Origin: Cyanobacteria bacterium RI_101
Lineage (GTDB): Bacteria > Cyanobacteriota > Cyanobacteriia > Cyanobacteriales > Microcystaceae
Assembly: GCA_016471375.1 (NCBI GenBank)
Contig: WGLZ01000013.1
Span: 24,267-88,266, forward strand
Direction of reading: 5' to 3'
Length of the DNA stretch: 64,000 bases
Shown: one piece after another, positions 25,017 through 33,788 of the stretch
Layout of the letters: each line of letters starts with the position of its first letter
How positions within the stretch are numbered: position 1 is the stretch's first letter
Notes under the pieces: model-generated
What the model saw: only the letters and a program-made list of their open reading frames with translations
The model's database searches: none
What the model was told of the DNA's origin: nothing
Position numbers and translations under genes: made by a program

Positions 25017-26744
25017 ATGTTAGATTCCCGCACCGTCAATAGCCTCTGGTGCTCCGTTTTGGCGGAGACCTTAGTTCGCTTAGGACTCGCCCAGGCGGTT
25101 CTTTGTCCGGGGTCTCGCTCCAGTCCTTTAACCCTAGCGTTGGCCCGTCATCCTCAGATAGAAACCTTGCCGGCGCTGGACGAGCGCTCCGCCGCTTTTT
25201 TCGCCCTAGGGTTAGCCAAAGCCGGAGGGAAAGCCGTCGCCTTGGTCTGCACCTCCGGCACCGCGGCGGCCAACTTTTTTCCGGCGCTGGTGGAAGCCCG
25301 GATGAGCCAGGTTCCCCTATTGGTTCTGACGGCGGATCGTCCCCCGGAATTGCGTCACTGTCGGGCCGGGCAGACTATTGATCAAGTCAAGCTCTACGGC
25401 GCCTATCCCCAGTGGCAGGCGGAATTAGCGGCGCCGGAAAATGGATTAGAGCGTTTACAGTATTTGCGCCAAACCTTGGTTTACGCCTGGGAACAGGCCC
25501 ATTGGCCCCGTCGGGGGGTCGTTCATCTCAACTGTCCTTTTCGGGAACCCCTAGCGCCGCCGCCGGAGGGAGAACCCCTAGAATTGCCCCCCGGTTTTGA
25601 CCCGGAAACCTTTTTCTCGGCGCTCGCCCCCGCTTTTCCGGTTGTAACGCCTCAACTGACCAGCGCCGTTCCCCCCTTGCCCCCCAAGGGCTTGATCCTC
25701 TGCGGCTATTGTTTGGGCGATCTAGATCCTGAAACTGTCGGCGCCCTCGCTCGGCGCTTGGGTTACCCGGTTCTCGGAGATGGCATTTCTCCCCTTAGAA
25801 ACGGTTATCTGGGCGATTATCCCCTCATTAGCCGCTACGACTTTATTCTGCGCTCCCCCGAGACGGCCCGAAATTTACAGCCTCAAGCCATTATTCAAAT
25901 TGGGGAACCGCCTACCAGTAAGGAATTGCGGGACTGGTTAAGCCGCCAGACAGCGCCGGTTTACATTTTGGAACCCACGGGGGAAAACCCAGATCCCCTC
26001 CATCGTCCCAGTCAAGTTTGGCGCTGTTCTCCTCAGGTTTGGTTAAACGCCCTACCGGAAGGGGAGCCAGCCCCGGAAAGTCTAGATTACTGCCAGGCCT
26101 GGTTAGCGGCGGAGCGGCGCTGTCAAGCCCAAATGGATCAGGCTTTAAGAAAAACTGAAGAATTACTTCCTGGAACGGTTTTTGCCCAACTTCCCCGCCT
26201 TCTCCCCCCCGGCGCCCAGGTGATGGTGGCTAATAGTATGCCGGTGCGATATTTGGAATATTTCTGGCCGCCGAACCCGCAAAAGATTTCCCTCTATGTC
26301 AACCGCGGCGCCAACGGCATTGACGGAACCCTTTCCACAGCGCTGGGTTTAGCCCAGGGGGGAGCGCCGACCTTTTTGCTGACGGGGGATTTGTCCCTGC
26401 TCCACGATACCAACGGCTTTCTGCTGGCGCCGATTTTTCGGGGGCGGTTAACCATTATTTTGTTAAACAATCAAGGGGGCGGCATTTTTGAATTTTTGCC
26501 CATCGCCCAATCCGGGGAGCGGGAACTCTTTGAAACCTATTTCGCCGCGCCCCAAAACGTCGATTTTGCCCAACTCTGCCGGGTTTACGGCGCCGCCTAT
26601 ACCCGAATCGCCAGCCTCGCCGAACTGCGTCGGGCCTTAACCTCAGAGTCAACCGCTAAGATTCGCCTCTGGGAAATTCCCGTTGACCGGCGCCGGGAAG
26701 CGCCGGAATTGCAGACATTGCTCCGTCGTCTGGCGGCGCTTTAA
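25017..26744 (+). CDS. menD: SEPHCHC synthase of the phylloquinone/menaquinone pathway
   Basis: 575 residues. A thiamine-diphosphate enzyme that adds 2-oxoglutarate to isochorismate (EC 2.2.1.9). The N-terminal domain has VLCPGSRSSPLTLALA, LDERSAAFFALGLAKA with the cofactor-activating Glu, and CTSGTAAANFFPALVEA. The C-terminal domain has VNRGANGIDGTLSTALGLA and the diphosphate loop LLTGDLSLLHDTNGFL. In cyanobacteria the product leads to phylloquinone of photosystem I. It uses 2-oxoglutarate, the product of icd just upstream, though this adjacency may be accidental. A short hairpin covers the stop codon. Confidence 0.96.
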   Translation: MLDSRTVNSLWCSVLAETLVRLGLAQAVLCPGSRSSPLTLALARHPQIETLPALDERSAAFFALGLAKAGGKAVALVCTSGTAAANFFPALVEARMSQVPLLVLTADRPPELRHCRAGQTIDQVKLYGAYPQWQAELAAPENGLERLQYLRQTLVYAWEQAHWPRRGVVHLNCPFREPLAPPPEGEPLELPPGFDPETFFSALAPAFPVVTPQLTSAVPPLPPKGLILCGYCLGDLDPETVGALARRLGYPVLGDGISPLRNGYLGDYPLISRYDFILRSPETARNLQPQAIIQIGEPPTSKELRDWLSRQTAPVYILEPTGENPDPLHRPSQVWRCSPQVWLNALPEGEPAPESLDYCQAWLAAERRCQAQMDQALRKTEELLPGTVFAQLPRLLPPGAQVMVANSMPVRYLEYFWPPNPQKISLYVNRGANGIDGTLSTALGLAQGGAPTFLLTGDLSLLHDTNGFLLAPIFRGRLTIILLNNQGGGIFEFLPIAQSGERELFETYFAAPQNVDFAQLCRVYGAAYTRIASLAELRRALTSESTAKIRLWEIPVDRRREAPELQTLLRRLAAL

Positions 26745-26760
26745 GATTTCAGTCTTAAAG
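26739..26760 (+). terminator. hairpin covering the menD stop
   Basis: CTTTAAGA, six-base loop, TCTTAAAG: a perfect but AT-rich 8-bp stem that includes the menD stop codon. Only three T residues follow, so the terminator role is uncertain. Confidence 0.3.
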
Positions 26761-26790
26761 TTTGCAGGAAAGGGCTTCTTCCCAGATATT

Positions 26791-26818
26791 TTGCAATGGG
26801 GCAAATTGGGGTTATAAC
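26791..26818 (+). promoter_or_regulatory. predicted promoter of the SLH protein gene
   Basis: TTGCAA at 26791-26796 and TATAAC at 26813-26818 are separated by 16 bases and lie 55 bases before the ATG. They match the -35 and -10 consensus in 4 and 5 of 6 positions. Prediction only. Confidence 0.45.
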
Positions 26819-26873
26819 AGGAAGGGCGGGCCCCGTCGTCCCGTCTAGGCTTCGTTTTCATGAGGAGTGTTTT

Positions 26874-27641
26874 ATGGCGTCCCTACTGCGAAAATCTTTA
26901 ACCCTACTGAGCCTAGCGTGCTCGACTCTAGCCCTGGGCGGCGCTCCCGCGGGGGCCCAAGCTTTCCAAGAGGAATCCGCCACGGTGCGAGCGCCGGGGA
27001 CTCCCGCCAACCCAGCGGAAGCGGCCTTCTCTCAGGATTACCAAACCTACCAACAATTTCTCAATCAAATCTCCAGCATTAGCCAACTGCGGGACGTCTC
27101 TCCTCAGGACTGGTCCTACGAGGCGCTGAGGAATCTGGTGGAAAACTACGGCTGTATTGTCGGCTATCCCGACGGCACCTATCGGGGCAACCGTCCCCTC
27201 ACTCGCAATGAATTCGCCGCCGGTCTTAACGCCTGTTTGACTCAATTGGAAAAGCGGATGCTGACCTCCCGCAATCAGGCCCAGAGCGTCAACGACCCGA
27301 CCCTGACCCAATTCCGGCGCCTGTCGGTGCAACCGGGGGAAGACCTGGATAGCGTCTTTAATCGGGCGTTTTATAACCAAACGGGGCGCTTTTACGAACT
27401 GACGGATATTTCTGGACAGGCCAATAAAATTTTCGGCTGGCGGACGTTTCCCGGCTCCTTTATGGACAACATGATCCGCGACGACGCCCTGACGGTGGAA
27501 ACGATTTACCAAGACGCCCTTCAGCAACAGCAACGGGGAACCGATGTGAGAACGCTGGATATTCCCAACCCCTTTGACCGCTCTCTTCAGGGGAATCCCA
27601 ATTATCTCCGCAGTGGGGAAACGCCCGTCGCTCCCTTTTAA
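26874..27641 (+). CDS. secreted SLH-domain protein
   Basis: 255 residues from ATG 26874, preceded by GAGGAG about eight bases upstream. A signal peptide ends GGAPAGAQA (about 30). One S-layer homology domain lies at about 75-140: VSPQDWSYEALRNLVENYG, then GYPDGTYRGNRPLTRNEFA. This arrangement, signal peptide then SLH then helix, is the start of cyanobacterial OprB-type porins (outer membrane anchored to peptidoglycan), but the beta-barrel is missing and the protein ends after a short unrelated region. It may be a stand-alone peptidoglycan-binding protein. Not visibly truncated by a frameshift. Confidence 0.82.
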   Translation: MASLLRKSLTLLSLACSTLALGGAPAGAQAFQEESATVRAPGTPANPAEAAFSQDYQTYQQFLNQISSISQLRDVSPQDWSYEALRNLVENYGCIVGYPDGTYRGNRPLTRNEFAAGLNACLTQLEKRMLTSRNQAQSVNDPTLTQFRRLSVQPGEDLDSVFNRAFYNQTGRFYELTDISGQANKIFGWRTFPGSFMDNMIRDDALTVETIYQDALQQQQRGTDVRTLDIPNPFDRSLQGNPNYLRSGETPVAPF

Positions 27642-27735
27642 GGACGCGAATAAGGAACTGGGGCGGTCGCTCAAGGAAGCGCCAACATTTTTAGGAATTT
27701 GGGTTAGGCTGAAATAATCCTTTATCCTCGACCCT

Positions 27736-28149
27736 ATGACGGAAAGCCAACCCCTCGCCCATCCTTCTCTCGAACAACTTCTCTGGACCATTAGCCAAGC
27801 CGCCGACGACCGCAAAGGGGGGGATTTGACCCTGCTGAAAGTGAGCGACGTCTCCTACCTAGCGGACTATTTTGTCATGGTCACCGGCTACTCCCGGGTC
27901 CAGGTTCGGGCCATCGCCGACAGTATTGAGAAAAAACTGGAAACAGAGTTTGGGCGCTTGCCCCTCCACACCGAAGGCCGGAATGAGGGGAATTGGATTT
28001 TGCAGGACTACGGCGATATTCTCGTCCATATTTTTATGCCGGAGGAGCGGGACTTCTACCAACTTGAGGCCTTTTGGGGCCACGCCGAGCGGGTAGAGTT
28101 AACCCAGTTAGCCCAAAGCCTCGGTATTGAGCAACCGGCGCTGGCCTGA
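27736..28149 (+). CDS. rsfS: ribosomal silencing factor
   Basis: 137 residues. RsfS binds ribosomal protein uL14 and blocks joining of the subunits when nutrients are scarce. The core [20 protein letters not shown], then the segment [20 protein letters not shown] and [11 protein letters not shown] are typical. The N-terminus is slightly longer than in E. coli. The start ATG at 27736 follows a gap of 94 bases after the SLH gene. Confidence 0.95.
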   Translation: MTESQPLAHPSLEQLLWTISQAADDRKGGDLTLLKVSDVSYLADYFVMVTGYSRVQVRAIADSIEKKLETEFGRLPLHTEGRNEGNWILQDYGDILVHIFMPEERDFYQLEAFWGHAERVELTQLAQSLGIEQPALA

Positions 28150-28223
28150 GCGGTTGTTTAACAAAGATCAGCCCACCGGTTTTATCCCCCCTTGGAAAGC
28201 TACCGTGTATACACAACTGTCAG

Positions 28224-28299
28224 AATCCCCCCTAGCCCCCCTTTCCAAGGGGGGAACCGACTTCAAAGTCCCCCTTACAAAGGGGGATTTAGGGGGATT
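28224..28299. repeat. dispersed palindromic C/G-run repeat
   Basis: Starts AATCCCCCCTAGCCCCCC and ends GGGATTTAGGGGGATT, with internal hairpins CCCCCCTTTCCAAGGGGGG and CCCCCTTACAAAGGGGG. A relative lies at 63508-63572. It belongs to a repeat type common in cyanobacterial intergenic DNA and sits between the convergent rsfS and fabH genes, where its hairpins could also end transcription. Confidence 0.7.
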
Positions 28300-28308
28300 C
28301 CGGGGAAA

Positions 28309-29304
28309 CTAACCCCAGCGAATAATTGCGCCACCCCAACTTAAACCGGCGCCGAAACCCGCCAGGGCGATCAAATTCCCCGGTTGGATTTTGCCCGCCG
28401 CCACCGCTTCGTCTAGAACCAAAGGAATAGAAGCTGCGGAGGTGTTGCCGTACTGGGCTAAATTGCTGAGGATTTTCTCCGGGGGAATGCCGAGACGCTC
28501 CCCCACGGCGTCCAAAATGCGTTGGTTGGCCTGATGGAGCGCCAACCAATCCAGTTCCTCGGGTTTAACGCCGGCCTGAAAACAGACCTTTTCCACGATC
28601 TCCGGCGCTCGGGCCACGGCGAAGCGATAGACCTCTTTCCCCTTCATGGCGATGGGTTGGTAAGCGCCTTGAGAAATAACCGCCCCCTCTCCCAGGATTT
28701 GAGGTCGCCCTTGATAACGGAGGGATAACGCTTCCCCCTGGGCGCCGTCGGAGCAGAGTTCAAAGGCCAGGAGGTTATCCCGGTCTGAAACCTGGAGAAC
28801 CGCGGCGCCGGCGCCGTCCCCAAAGAGGACGCAAGTCGTTCGGTCGGACCAATCCAGCCAACGAGAGAGGATGTCGGCGCCGATCACCAGAACCGTCCGG
28901 TAAGCGCCGGCCCGAATAAATTGAGCGCCGGTGACCAGGGCGAAAACAAAACCGGAACAGGCCGCGGTCAAATCAAAGGCGACGGCCCGTTCGGCTCCGA
29001 GTAAATGTTGAATTTTGCCGGCGCTGCCGAATAAATCGTCGGGCGTGGAGGTGGCCAGAAGAATTAAATCCACCGCTAGGGGATCGACTCCGGCGTTTGC
29101 GAGAGCTTCCCGGCCCGCCGCCGCGGCCAACTCGGCCAAAGAAGTCTCCGGGGGCAGTAAACGGCGCTGGCGGATGCCCGTGCGGGACTGAATCCAGTCG
29201 TCGGAGGTTTCCACCAAACGGCTCAGGGCCTCGTTGGCAAGGGTTTGGGAGACGATGGCGGAGCCGCTACCGACAATGGACACTCCTTGACGCGGATGAT
29301 TCAA
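28309..29304 (-). CDS. fabH: 3-oxoacyl-ACP synthase III
   Basis: 331 residues. It starts fatty-acid synthesis by condensing acetyl-CoA with malonyl-ACP (EC 2.3.1.180). The catalytic triad is Cys116 in TAACSGF, His257 in LALHQAN and Asn287 in YGNTSA. The ending GFGAGLSWGGAIIRWG is typical. It follows plsX by about 40 bases in the usual plsX-fabH order linking phospholipid and fatty-acid synthesis; fabD and acpP are not adjacent. Confidence 0.96.
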   Translation of the reverse strand: MNHPRQGVSIVGSGSAIVSQTLANEALSRLVETSDDWIQSRTGIRQRRLLPPETSLAELAAAAGREALANAGVDPLAVDLILLATSTPDDLFGSAGKIQHLLGAERAVAFDLTAACSGFVFALVTGAQFIRAGAYRTVLVIGADILSRWLDWSDRTTCVLFGDGAGAAVLQVSDRDNLLAFELCSDGAQGEALSLRYQGRPQILGEGAVISQGAYQPIAMKGKEVYRFAVARAPEIVEKVCFQAGVKPEELDWLALHQANQRILDAVGERLGIPPEKILSNLAQYGNTSAASIPLVLDEAVAAGKIQPGNLIALAGFGAGLSWGGAIIRWG

Positions 29305-29343
29305 ACTGTTCTCTCCCCTAAATGGATTCAGCGAAACCTAACG

Positions 29344-30381
29344 CTAAGCGCCGGGTATGGTCTCGGGCGTCGCCGCTAAGTTGGCCGTCCAGGCGCTGAT
29401 GCGCTCCGAGACGCGGTTATCGTAGGCTTCCTGGGCGAGACGGATGGCGTTAAACACCGACGGCGCTTTGGAACTGCCGTGGCTAATAATACAGATGCCG
29501 TCAACTCCGAACAAGAGGGCGCCGCCGTGCTCGGCGTGGTCGATCCGTTGCTTGATCCGCTTCAGGTTCGGCGCCAAAATGGCGGAGCCGACTAAACCCC
29601 GCCAGCCTTGGGGCAGTTCTTCTTTAAAAATATTGAGGACAATTTCCCCCACCGCTTCGGCGAATTTTAAAACCACGTTGCCCACAAACCCGTCGCAGAC
29701 AACGACGTCAAAATTGCCGGAGAGGATGTCTCGCCCTTCGGCGTTGCCCACAAAGGGAATCTTGGGGTTGGCTTCTAGGCGCTGGTAGGTTTGCAGGGCT
29801 AAATCATTCCCCTTCGTCGGTTCTTCGCCAATATTGAGCAGTCCCACCTTGGGGTCCGGGGTGCCGAGGACGTACTTGCTATAAACGGCGCCCATGAGGG
29901 CGAACTGCTCCAAATATTTGGGCTTGCAATCCACGTTGGCGCCGACGTCGAGGAGGATCACCGATTTATCCGCCAGCAGGGTCGGAAACACCGTGCCGAT
30001 GGCCGGCCGGTCAATCCCCTTGAGTCGCCCCAACTTTAACAGCGCCGCGGCCATAGCCGCCCCGGAATGACCGGCGGAAACCACCGCGTCGGCCCGCCCC
30101 TCTTTCACTAAACCCATGGCCACATTGATAGACGCCTGGGGCTTGCGCCGGAGCGCCGTCAGGGGTTCTTCCTCCATGGACACCACCCCTTCGGCGTCGA
30201 TAATTTGCAAATTGCCGTGGTCGCCGGGATTCCGGGCCAGGTAGGCTTGGATTTGCTCCCGGTCTCCCACCAATAAAATTTCCACCGCCAACTCGGCGCC
30301 CGCGCGGATGGCTCCGGCGACAATTTCATCCGGGGCATGGTCTCCCCCCATCGCATCCAGTGCAATTCTTGCGCGCGTCAC
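29344..30381 (-). CDS. plsX: phosphate acyltransferase PlsX
   Basis: 345 residues from GTG 30381. It makes acyl-phosphate from acyl-ACP for phospholipid synthesis (EC 2.3.1.274). The N-terminus RIALDAMGGDHAPDEIVAGA is diagnostic, with VSAGHSGAAMAAALLKLGRL and GANVDCKPKYLEQFALMG following. A longer version from TTG 30399 is possible, but it adds only six non-conserved residues; a GAGG-like sequence lies about 12 bases before the GTG. First gene of the plsX-fabH pair, divergent from clpP. Confidence 0.93.
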   Translation of the reverse strand: MTRARIALDAMGGDHAPDEIVAGAIRAGAELAVEILLVGDREQIQAYLARNPGDHGNLQIIDAEGVVSMEEEPLTALRRKPQASINVAMGLVKEGRADAVVSAGHSGAAMAAALLKLGRLKGIDRPAIGTVFPTLLADKSVILLDVGANVDCKPKYLEQFALMGAVYSKYVLGTPDPKVGLLNIGEEPTKGNDLALQTYQRLEANPKIPFVGNAEGRDILSGNFDVVVCDGFVGNVVLKFAEAVGEIVLNIFKEELPQGWRGLVGSAILAPNLKRIKQRIDHAEHGGALLFGVDGICIISHGSSKAPSVFNAIRLAQEAYDNRVSERISAWTANLAATPETIPGA

Positions 30382-30576
30382 GACTCTAGCCCACCTCAAT
30401 GAGAATCCAGGAAATTGTAGCAGACTCCCCCAACCTAGTTACCAGCGGGTTACTAGAAAAATTCCCCTCGCGATTTTTAAGATCTCCCGTTTCGGTGATT
30501 CCCCCGAAGCGCCGCTCGGTTTTTGGTAGAATTTAAACTCGCACCTTGATTCGGACTCTCCCGTTAAACATAGCCC

Positions 30577-31173
30577 ATGATACCTACCGTCATCGAAACT
30601 TCAGGTCGGGGCGAGCGCGCCTTTGACATTTACTCCCGTCTCTTGCGGGAGCGCATTGTCTTTTTGGGACAGGAAGTCCGGGACGAAAGCGCCAATTTGG
30701 TGGTGGCCCAACTCCTCTTTTTAGAAGCGGAAGATCCCGAAAAGGATATTTACCTCTACATCAACTCCCCCGGCGGCTCCGTTTCCGCCGGTTTGGGAAT
30801 CTTCGACACCATGAACCAAGTTCGTCCCGATGTTTGCACCATCTGCATCGGTCTAGCGGCCAGCATGGGCGCCTTTCTCCTCAGCGCCGGCGCCAAGGGC
30901 AAACGCATGAGCCTCCCCAACTCCCGCATTATGATTCACCAACCCCTGGGCGGCGCCCAGGGTCAGGCCACGGACATTGAAATTCAAGCCAAGGAAATTC
31001 TTTACCTCAAGGGTCTGCTCAATCAACACCTGGCTAACCATACCGGACAACCCCTAGACCGCATCGCCGAGGACACCGAGCGGGACTTCTTCATGTCCGC
31101 CGAGGACGCCCAGGAGTACGGTTTAATCGATCAGGTCATCGACCGGCGCCCCTCCGCCGCCAATCCCCTTTAA
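30577..31173 (+). CDS. clpP: ATP-dependent Clp protease proteolytic subunit
   Basis: 198 residues. Serine protease forming a double heptameric ring with ClpA/C/X-type ATPases. The catalytic triad is Ser96 in AASMGAF, His121 in MIHQPLGG and Asp170 in EDTERDFF. The N-terminus [20 protein letters not shown] is normal and not a ClpR-type variant. Cyanobacteria have several clpP genes, often paired as clpP-clpR or clpP-clpX. This one stands alone, so I do not assign a number. Confidence 0.95.
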   Translation: MIPTVIETSGRGERAFDIYSRLLRERIVFLGQEVRDESANLVVAQLLFLEAEDPEKDIYLYINSPGGSVSAGLGIFDTMNQVRPDVCTICIGLAASMGAFLLSAGAKGKRMSLPNSRIMIHQPLGGAQGQATDIEIQAKEILYLKGLLNQHLANHTGQPLDRIAEDTERDFFMSAEDAQEYGLIDQVIDRRPSAANPL

Positions 31174-31180
31174 CAGAGTT

Positions 31181-31308
31181 CAGATATCAGATACCAGATT
31201 TCAGATTTCAGGGGATGGACTGGGCTTGACCTAGCCAACTTGAGGGCTATTTGGTTACGATGGGCGCTAATAACCGTTCACTGATATCTGATACCTGATA
31301 TCTGTTCA
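31181..31308. repeat. imperfect inverted repeat built on CAGATATCAG
   Basis: CAGATATCAGATACCAGATT at 31181-31200 is matched in inverse on the right by CTGATATCTG...CCTGATATCTG at 31281-31304. The arms are about 20-25 bases with scattered mismatches and an 80-base loop. It fills most of the gap between clpP and the next gene. Confidence 0.55.
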
Positions 31309-31321
31309 CTGAATAACCGCT

Positions 31322-31705
31322 ATGTTAGGACGATTTCAGCGCAGTTGCCTCCGTCTGGAAGTTCCCGCCCCCGGCGCCGCCGTCGGTCAGGCGCTGACTC
31401 GCGCGTCTCAATTGCGGCAATGGTTAGCTCCCCAATATTTCGGGCTGGGTCTGCCGGAGCGTTTAACCCAGGGGCTGACTTTTACGACGGGTTTAGGGTT
31501 GCTGACCATTGAGCACCGGGTGGACTACCTGAGCGATAACGCCCTGCGTCTGCTTCTGAGTCGGGGGGTGGACGGGTTTCAGGAATGGAGTTGGGGGGAC
31601 GGCTGGGCGCAATCCCGCCTGGAGGGAATTTCCCTTCTGCCCCTCAACCTAGCCCAAACCGCCTGTCTCTGGCGCCTACGGCAATTTCTAGAGTCTGAGC
31701 GTTAA
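31322..31705 (+). CDS. conserved cyanobacterial hypothetical protein
   Basis: 127 residues, no signal peptide or membrane helix. The text FGLGLPERLTQGLTFTTGLG, then IEHRVDYLSDNALRLLLSRG and VDGFQEWSWGDGWAQSRLEG, suggests a small alpha/beta fold, perhaps of the SRPBCC type, but I cannot confirm a family. Codon use is normal. It follows clpP after a repeat-filled gap and converges with the prenyl synthase, with five bases between the stops. Confidence 0.6.
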   Translation: MLGRFQRSCLRLEVPAPGAAVGQALTRASQLRQWLAPQYFGLGLPERLTQGLTFTTGLGLLTIEHRVDYLSDNALRLLLSRGVDGFQEWSWGDGWAQSRLEGISLLPLNLAQTACLWRLRQFLESER

Positions 31706-31710
31706 TTCGC

Positions 31711-32682
31711 CTAATAAATACGACTGAGGACATAGTCCGCGACGTCGATCAGGGAATCCTTGGCCGCCGAAGGCTGGAGGCAATCCAGATATTGCAGGGC
31801 TCGCTTGCCGTGGCTCTGGGCCAATTCCCTCGCTCGATGGACGCCATCGCTTTGACGCACCAGCGCCAGCGCCTGCTCAATGTCGCCGTTTTCGGCGAAT
31901 TCCCGCTCGATTAAGCCCCGCAAACCCGGAAACTCTTCCAGGGCGAACAGCGCCGGCGCCGTGATATTGCCGCTGAGGAGGTCGGAGCCGGCGGGTTTAC
32001 CGAGGACTTCCGTGGGGGAGGTAAAGTCTAGAATATCGTCCACAATTTGGAAAGCCAGCCCCAGATCCCGCCCGTAGCGGTAGAGTTTTTCCGCGGTTTC
32101 GAGGGAGACGTCGCTTAAGACCGCCGCCGCTTTGGCGCTGTTGGCGATTAAGGAAGCGGTTTTGTAATAACTTTTGTCGAGGTAAACCTCTAGGGAAACC
32201 TCGACGTCGAAGCGGTTGATGCTTTGTAAAATCTCTCCTTCGGCGAAGTCCCGAATCACTTCTGAGAGGAGCTTCACCACCTGTAAATTATCCAGATTAG
32301 CCAGATACCAGGAGGACTGAGCAAAGAGAAAGTCCCCCGCCAAAACGGCGATCCGATTGTCAAAGAGACTATTGACCGTGGGCGCGTTGCGCCGCAGGGC
32401 CGCTTCGTCCACCACGTCGTCGTGGACTAGACTGGCGGTGTGGATCATTTCCGTGATCTCCGCCAGGCGCCGATGGCGGGGCGTCGGTTCCTCTCCCCCC
32501 AGGGTGGCTCTAGAAACCAGCAGGACAATGGCCGGCCGCAGACGCTTCCCCCCCGCCTCAAATAAGTGCTCCGCCGCGGCGCCGAGAATGGGATGACGGG
32601 CGCTGATGAGCCGTTTTAAATTTTCCGTTAATAGGCGGAGGTCTGACTCAACGGGCGCAAAGAGAGAGGTACTAGAGAGCAT
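31711..32682 (-). CDS. sds: all-trans polyprenyl (solanesyl) diphosphate synthase
   Basis: 323 residues. It extends an allylic diphosphate with isopentenyl diphosphate; in cyanobacteria this homologue makes the C45 side chain of plastoquinone. The first aspartate-rich motif is DDVVD in ASLVHDDVVDEAALRRNAP, and the second DDILD in FQIVDDILDFTSPTEVLGK. GGKRLRPAIVLL lies near 50. Small residues before the first motif (MIHTASLVH) favour a long-chain product over GGPP. The symbol is my best assignment; chain length needs biochemical proof. Confidence 0.9.
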   Translation of the reverse strand: MLSSTSLFAPVESDLRLLTENLKRLISARHPILGAAAEHLFEAGGKRLRPAIVLLVSRATLGGEEPTPRHRRLAEITEMIHTASLVHDDVVDEAALRRNAPTVNSLFDNRIAVLAGDFLFAQSSWYLANLDNLQVVKLLSEVIRDFAEGEILQSINRFDVEVSLEVYLDKSYYKTASLIANSAKAAAVLSDVSLETAEKLYRYGRDLGLAFQIVDDILDFTSPTEVLGKPAGSDLLSGNITAPALFALEEFPGLRGLIEREFAENGDIEQALALVRQSDGVHRARELAQSHGKRALQYLDCLQPSAAKDSLIDVADYVLSRIY

Positions 32683-32777
32683 TGGCTAGCCAAACCCGGC
32701 GGATGATGTGACAAAAGTTTACAATTCTAGTCCTCAGTATAGTCAAGTCTTTGACTCCTCGCCTAGGCAAAACCGCT

Positions 32778-33746
32778 CTAACCCGCTCGATGGGAGTCCA
32801 CTTTCTCCAGCGCCGCCTGGATCTCGTCCGCGGCCTCCAGTTCTGTCCCGACGACGGAGCGCACCCCCTCCAGGGTAGAAAGAATATTGCGGGGATCGAG
32901 GAACATCACCTTGGCGCTTTCGCTATTACCGACGGCGGTCGCCATTTGTAAATACTGCTGAGCCAGGATAAATTGCAGAGCCTCCCGCCCGCGGCGCTCG
33001 TTCGCCAGTTTCGCCGTCAGGATAGCGAGGGCCTCCGCCGTGCCCTTGGCTTCTAGAACCCGTTGTTGTTGCTCCGCCTCCGCCTTGAGGATCGCCGCCT
33101 TTTTCATCGCCTCCGCGTCTAGAACCCTCGCTTCCGCTTGCCCTTGGGCGGAGTTAATGGCGGAGTCCCGTTGCCCTTCCGAGGTTAAAATCGCGGCCCG
33201 TTTTTTGCGCTCCGCCGCCATCTGCAATTCCATGGATTCCAGCACCGCCTTGGAGGGCATGATGTCCCGCAGTTCCACCCGGGTTACTTTCACGCCCCAG
33301 GGATCGGTGGCGATGTCCAGATCTCGCAGGAGGGTTTCATTAATTTCCGTGCGGGCGGTGAAGGTCTGATCCAGCTCCAACTTGCCCACTTCCGAGCGAA
33401 TTTGGGTCAAGACGAGGTTCACCATAGCCGATTGGAGATTTTCGACTTTATAGTAAGCTTTTTCCATATCGACAATGCGCCAATAGACCACCGCGTCCAC
33501 CGTAATGGAAACATTGTCCTTGGTAATGCAAGATTGGGGGGGGATATCTAAAACCTTTTCTCGGATGGTGCCTTTATAAACTACCCGGTCCATAATGGGC
33601 AGAATAAAATTGAGACCGGGGCTAAGTTTTTTGTTGTAGCTCCCTAGGCGCTCCACGAGATACTCGTTTTTTTCGTTGACGATTTTGACGGAACCGAAGA
33701 GACCGGAGCCGAAGATGACGAGGAAAACCAAACCAAAGAATTCCAT
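32778..33746 (-). CDS. SPFH/band 7 (stomatin-like) membrane protein
   Basis: 322 residues: one N-terminal membrane helix ([19 protein letters not shown]), the band 7 domain ([37 protein letters not shown]), then a long Ala/Glu coiled coil from about 190 and a short tail. These proteins oligomerise into cage-like rings or membrane microdomains. It resembles the paraslipin/HflK-C branch known as Phb1 in Synechocystis. No NfeD partner gene is adjacent. Function inferred by family only. Confidence 0.9.
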   Translation of the reverse strand: MEFFGLVFLVIFGSGLFGSVKIVNEKNEYLVERLGSYNKKLSPGLNFILPIMDRVVYKGTIREKVLDIPPQSCITKDNVSITVDAVVYWRIVDMEKAYYKVENLQSAMVNLVLTQIRSEVGKLELDQTFTARTEINETLLRDLDIATDPWGVKVTRVELRDIMPSKAVLESMELQMAAERKKRAAILTSEGQRDSAINSAQGQAEARVLDAEAMKKAAILKAEAEQQQRVLEAKGTAEALAILTAKLANERRGREALQFILAQQYLQMATAVGNSESAKVMFLDPRNILSTLEGVRSVVGTELEAADEIQAALEKVDSHRAG

Positions 33747-33788
33747 AGGGGTTGAGGAGGGTAGAGAGTCGGGGTTATTCTAACAAAT

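Noticed and set aside
26928..27815. 295-codon minus-strand frame
   Set aside because: It covers the SLH gene and the start of rsfS in antisense, both of which are clear families.
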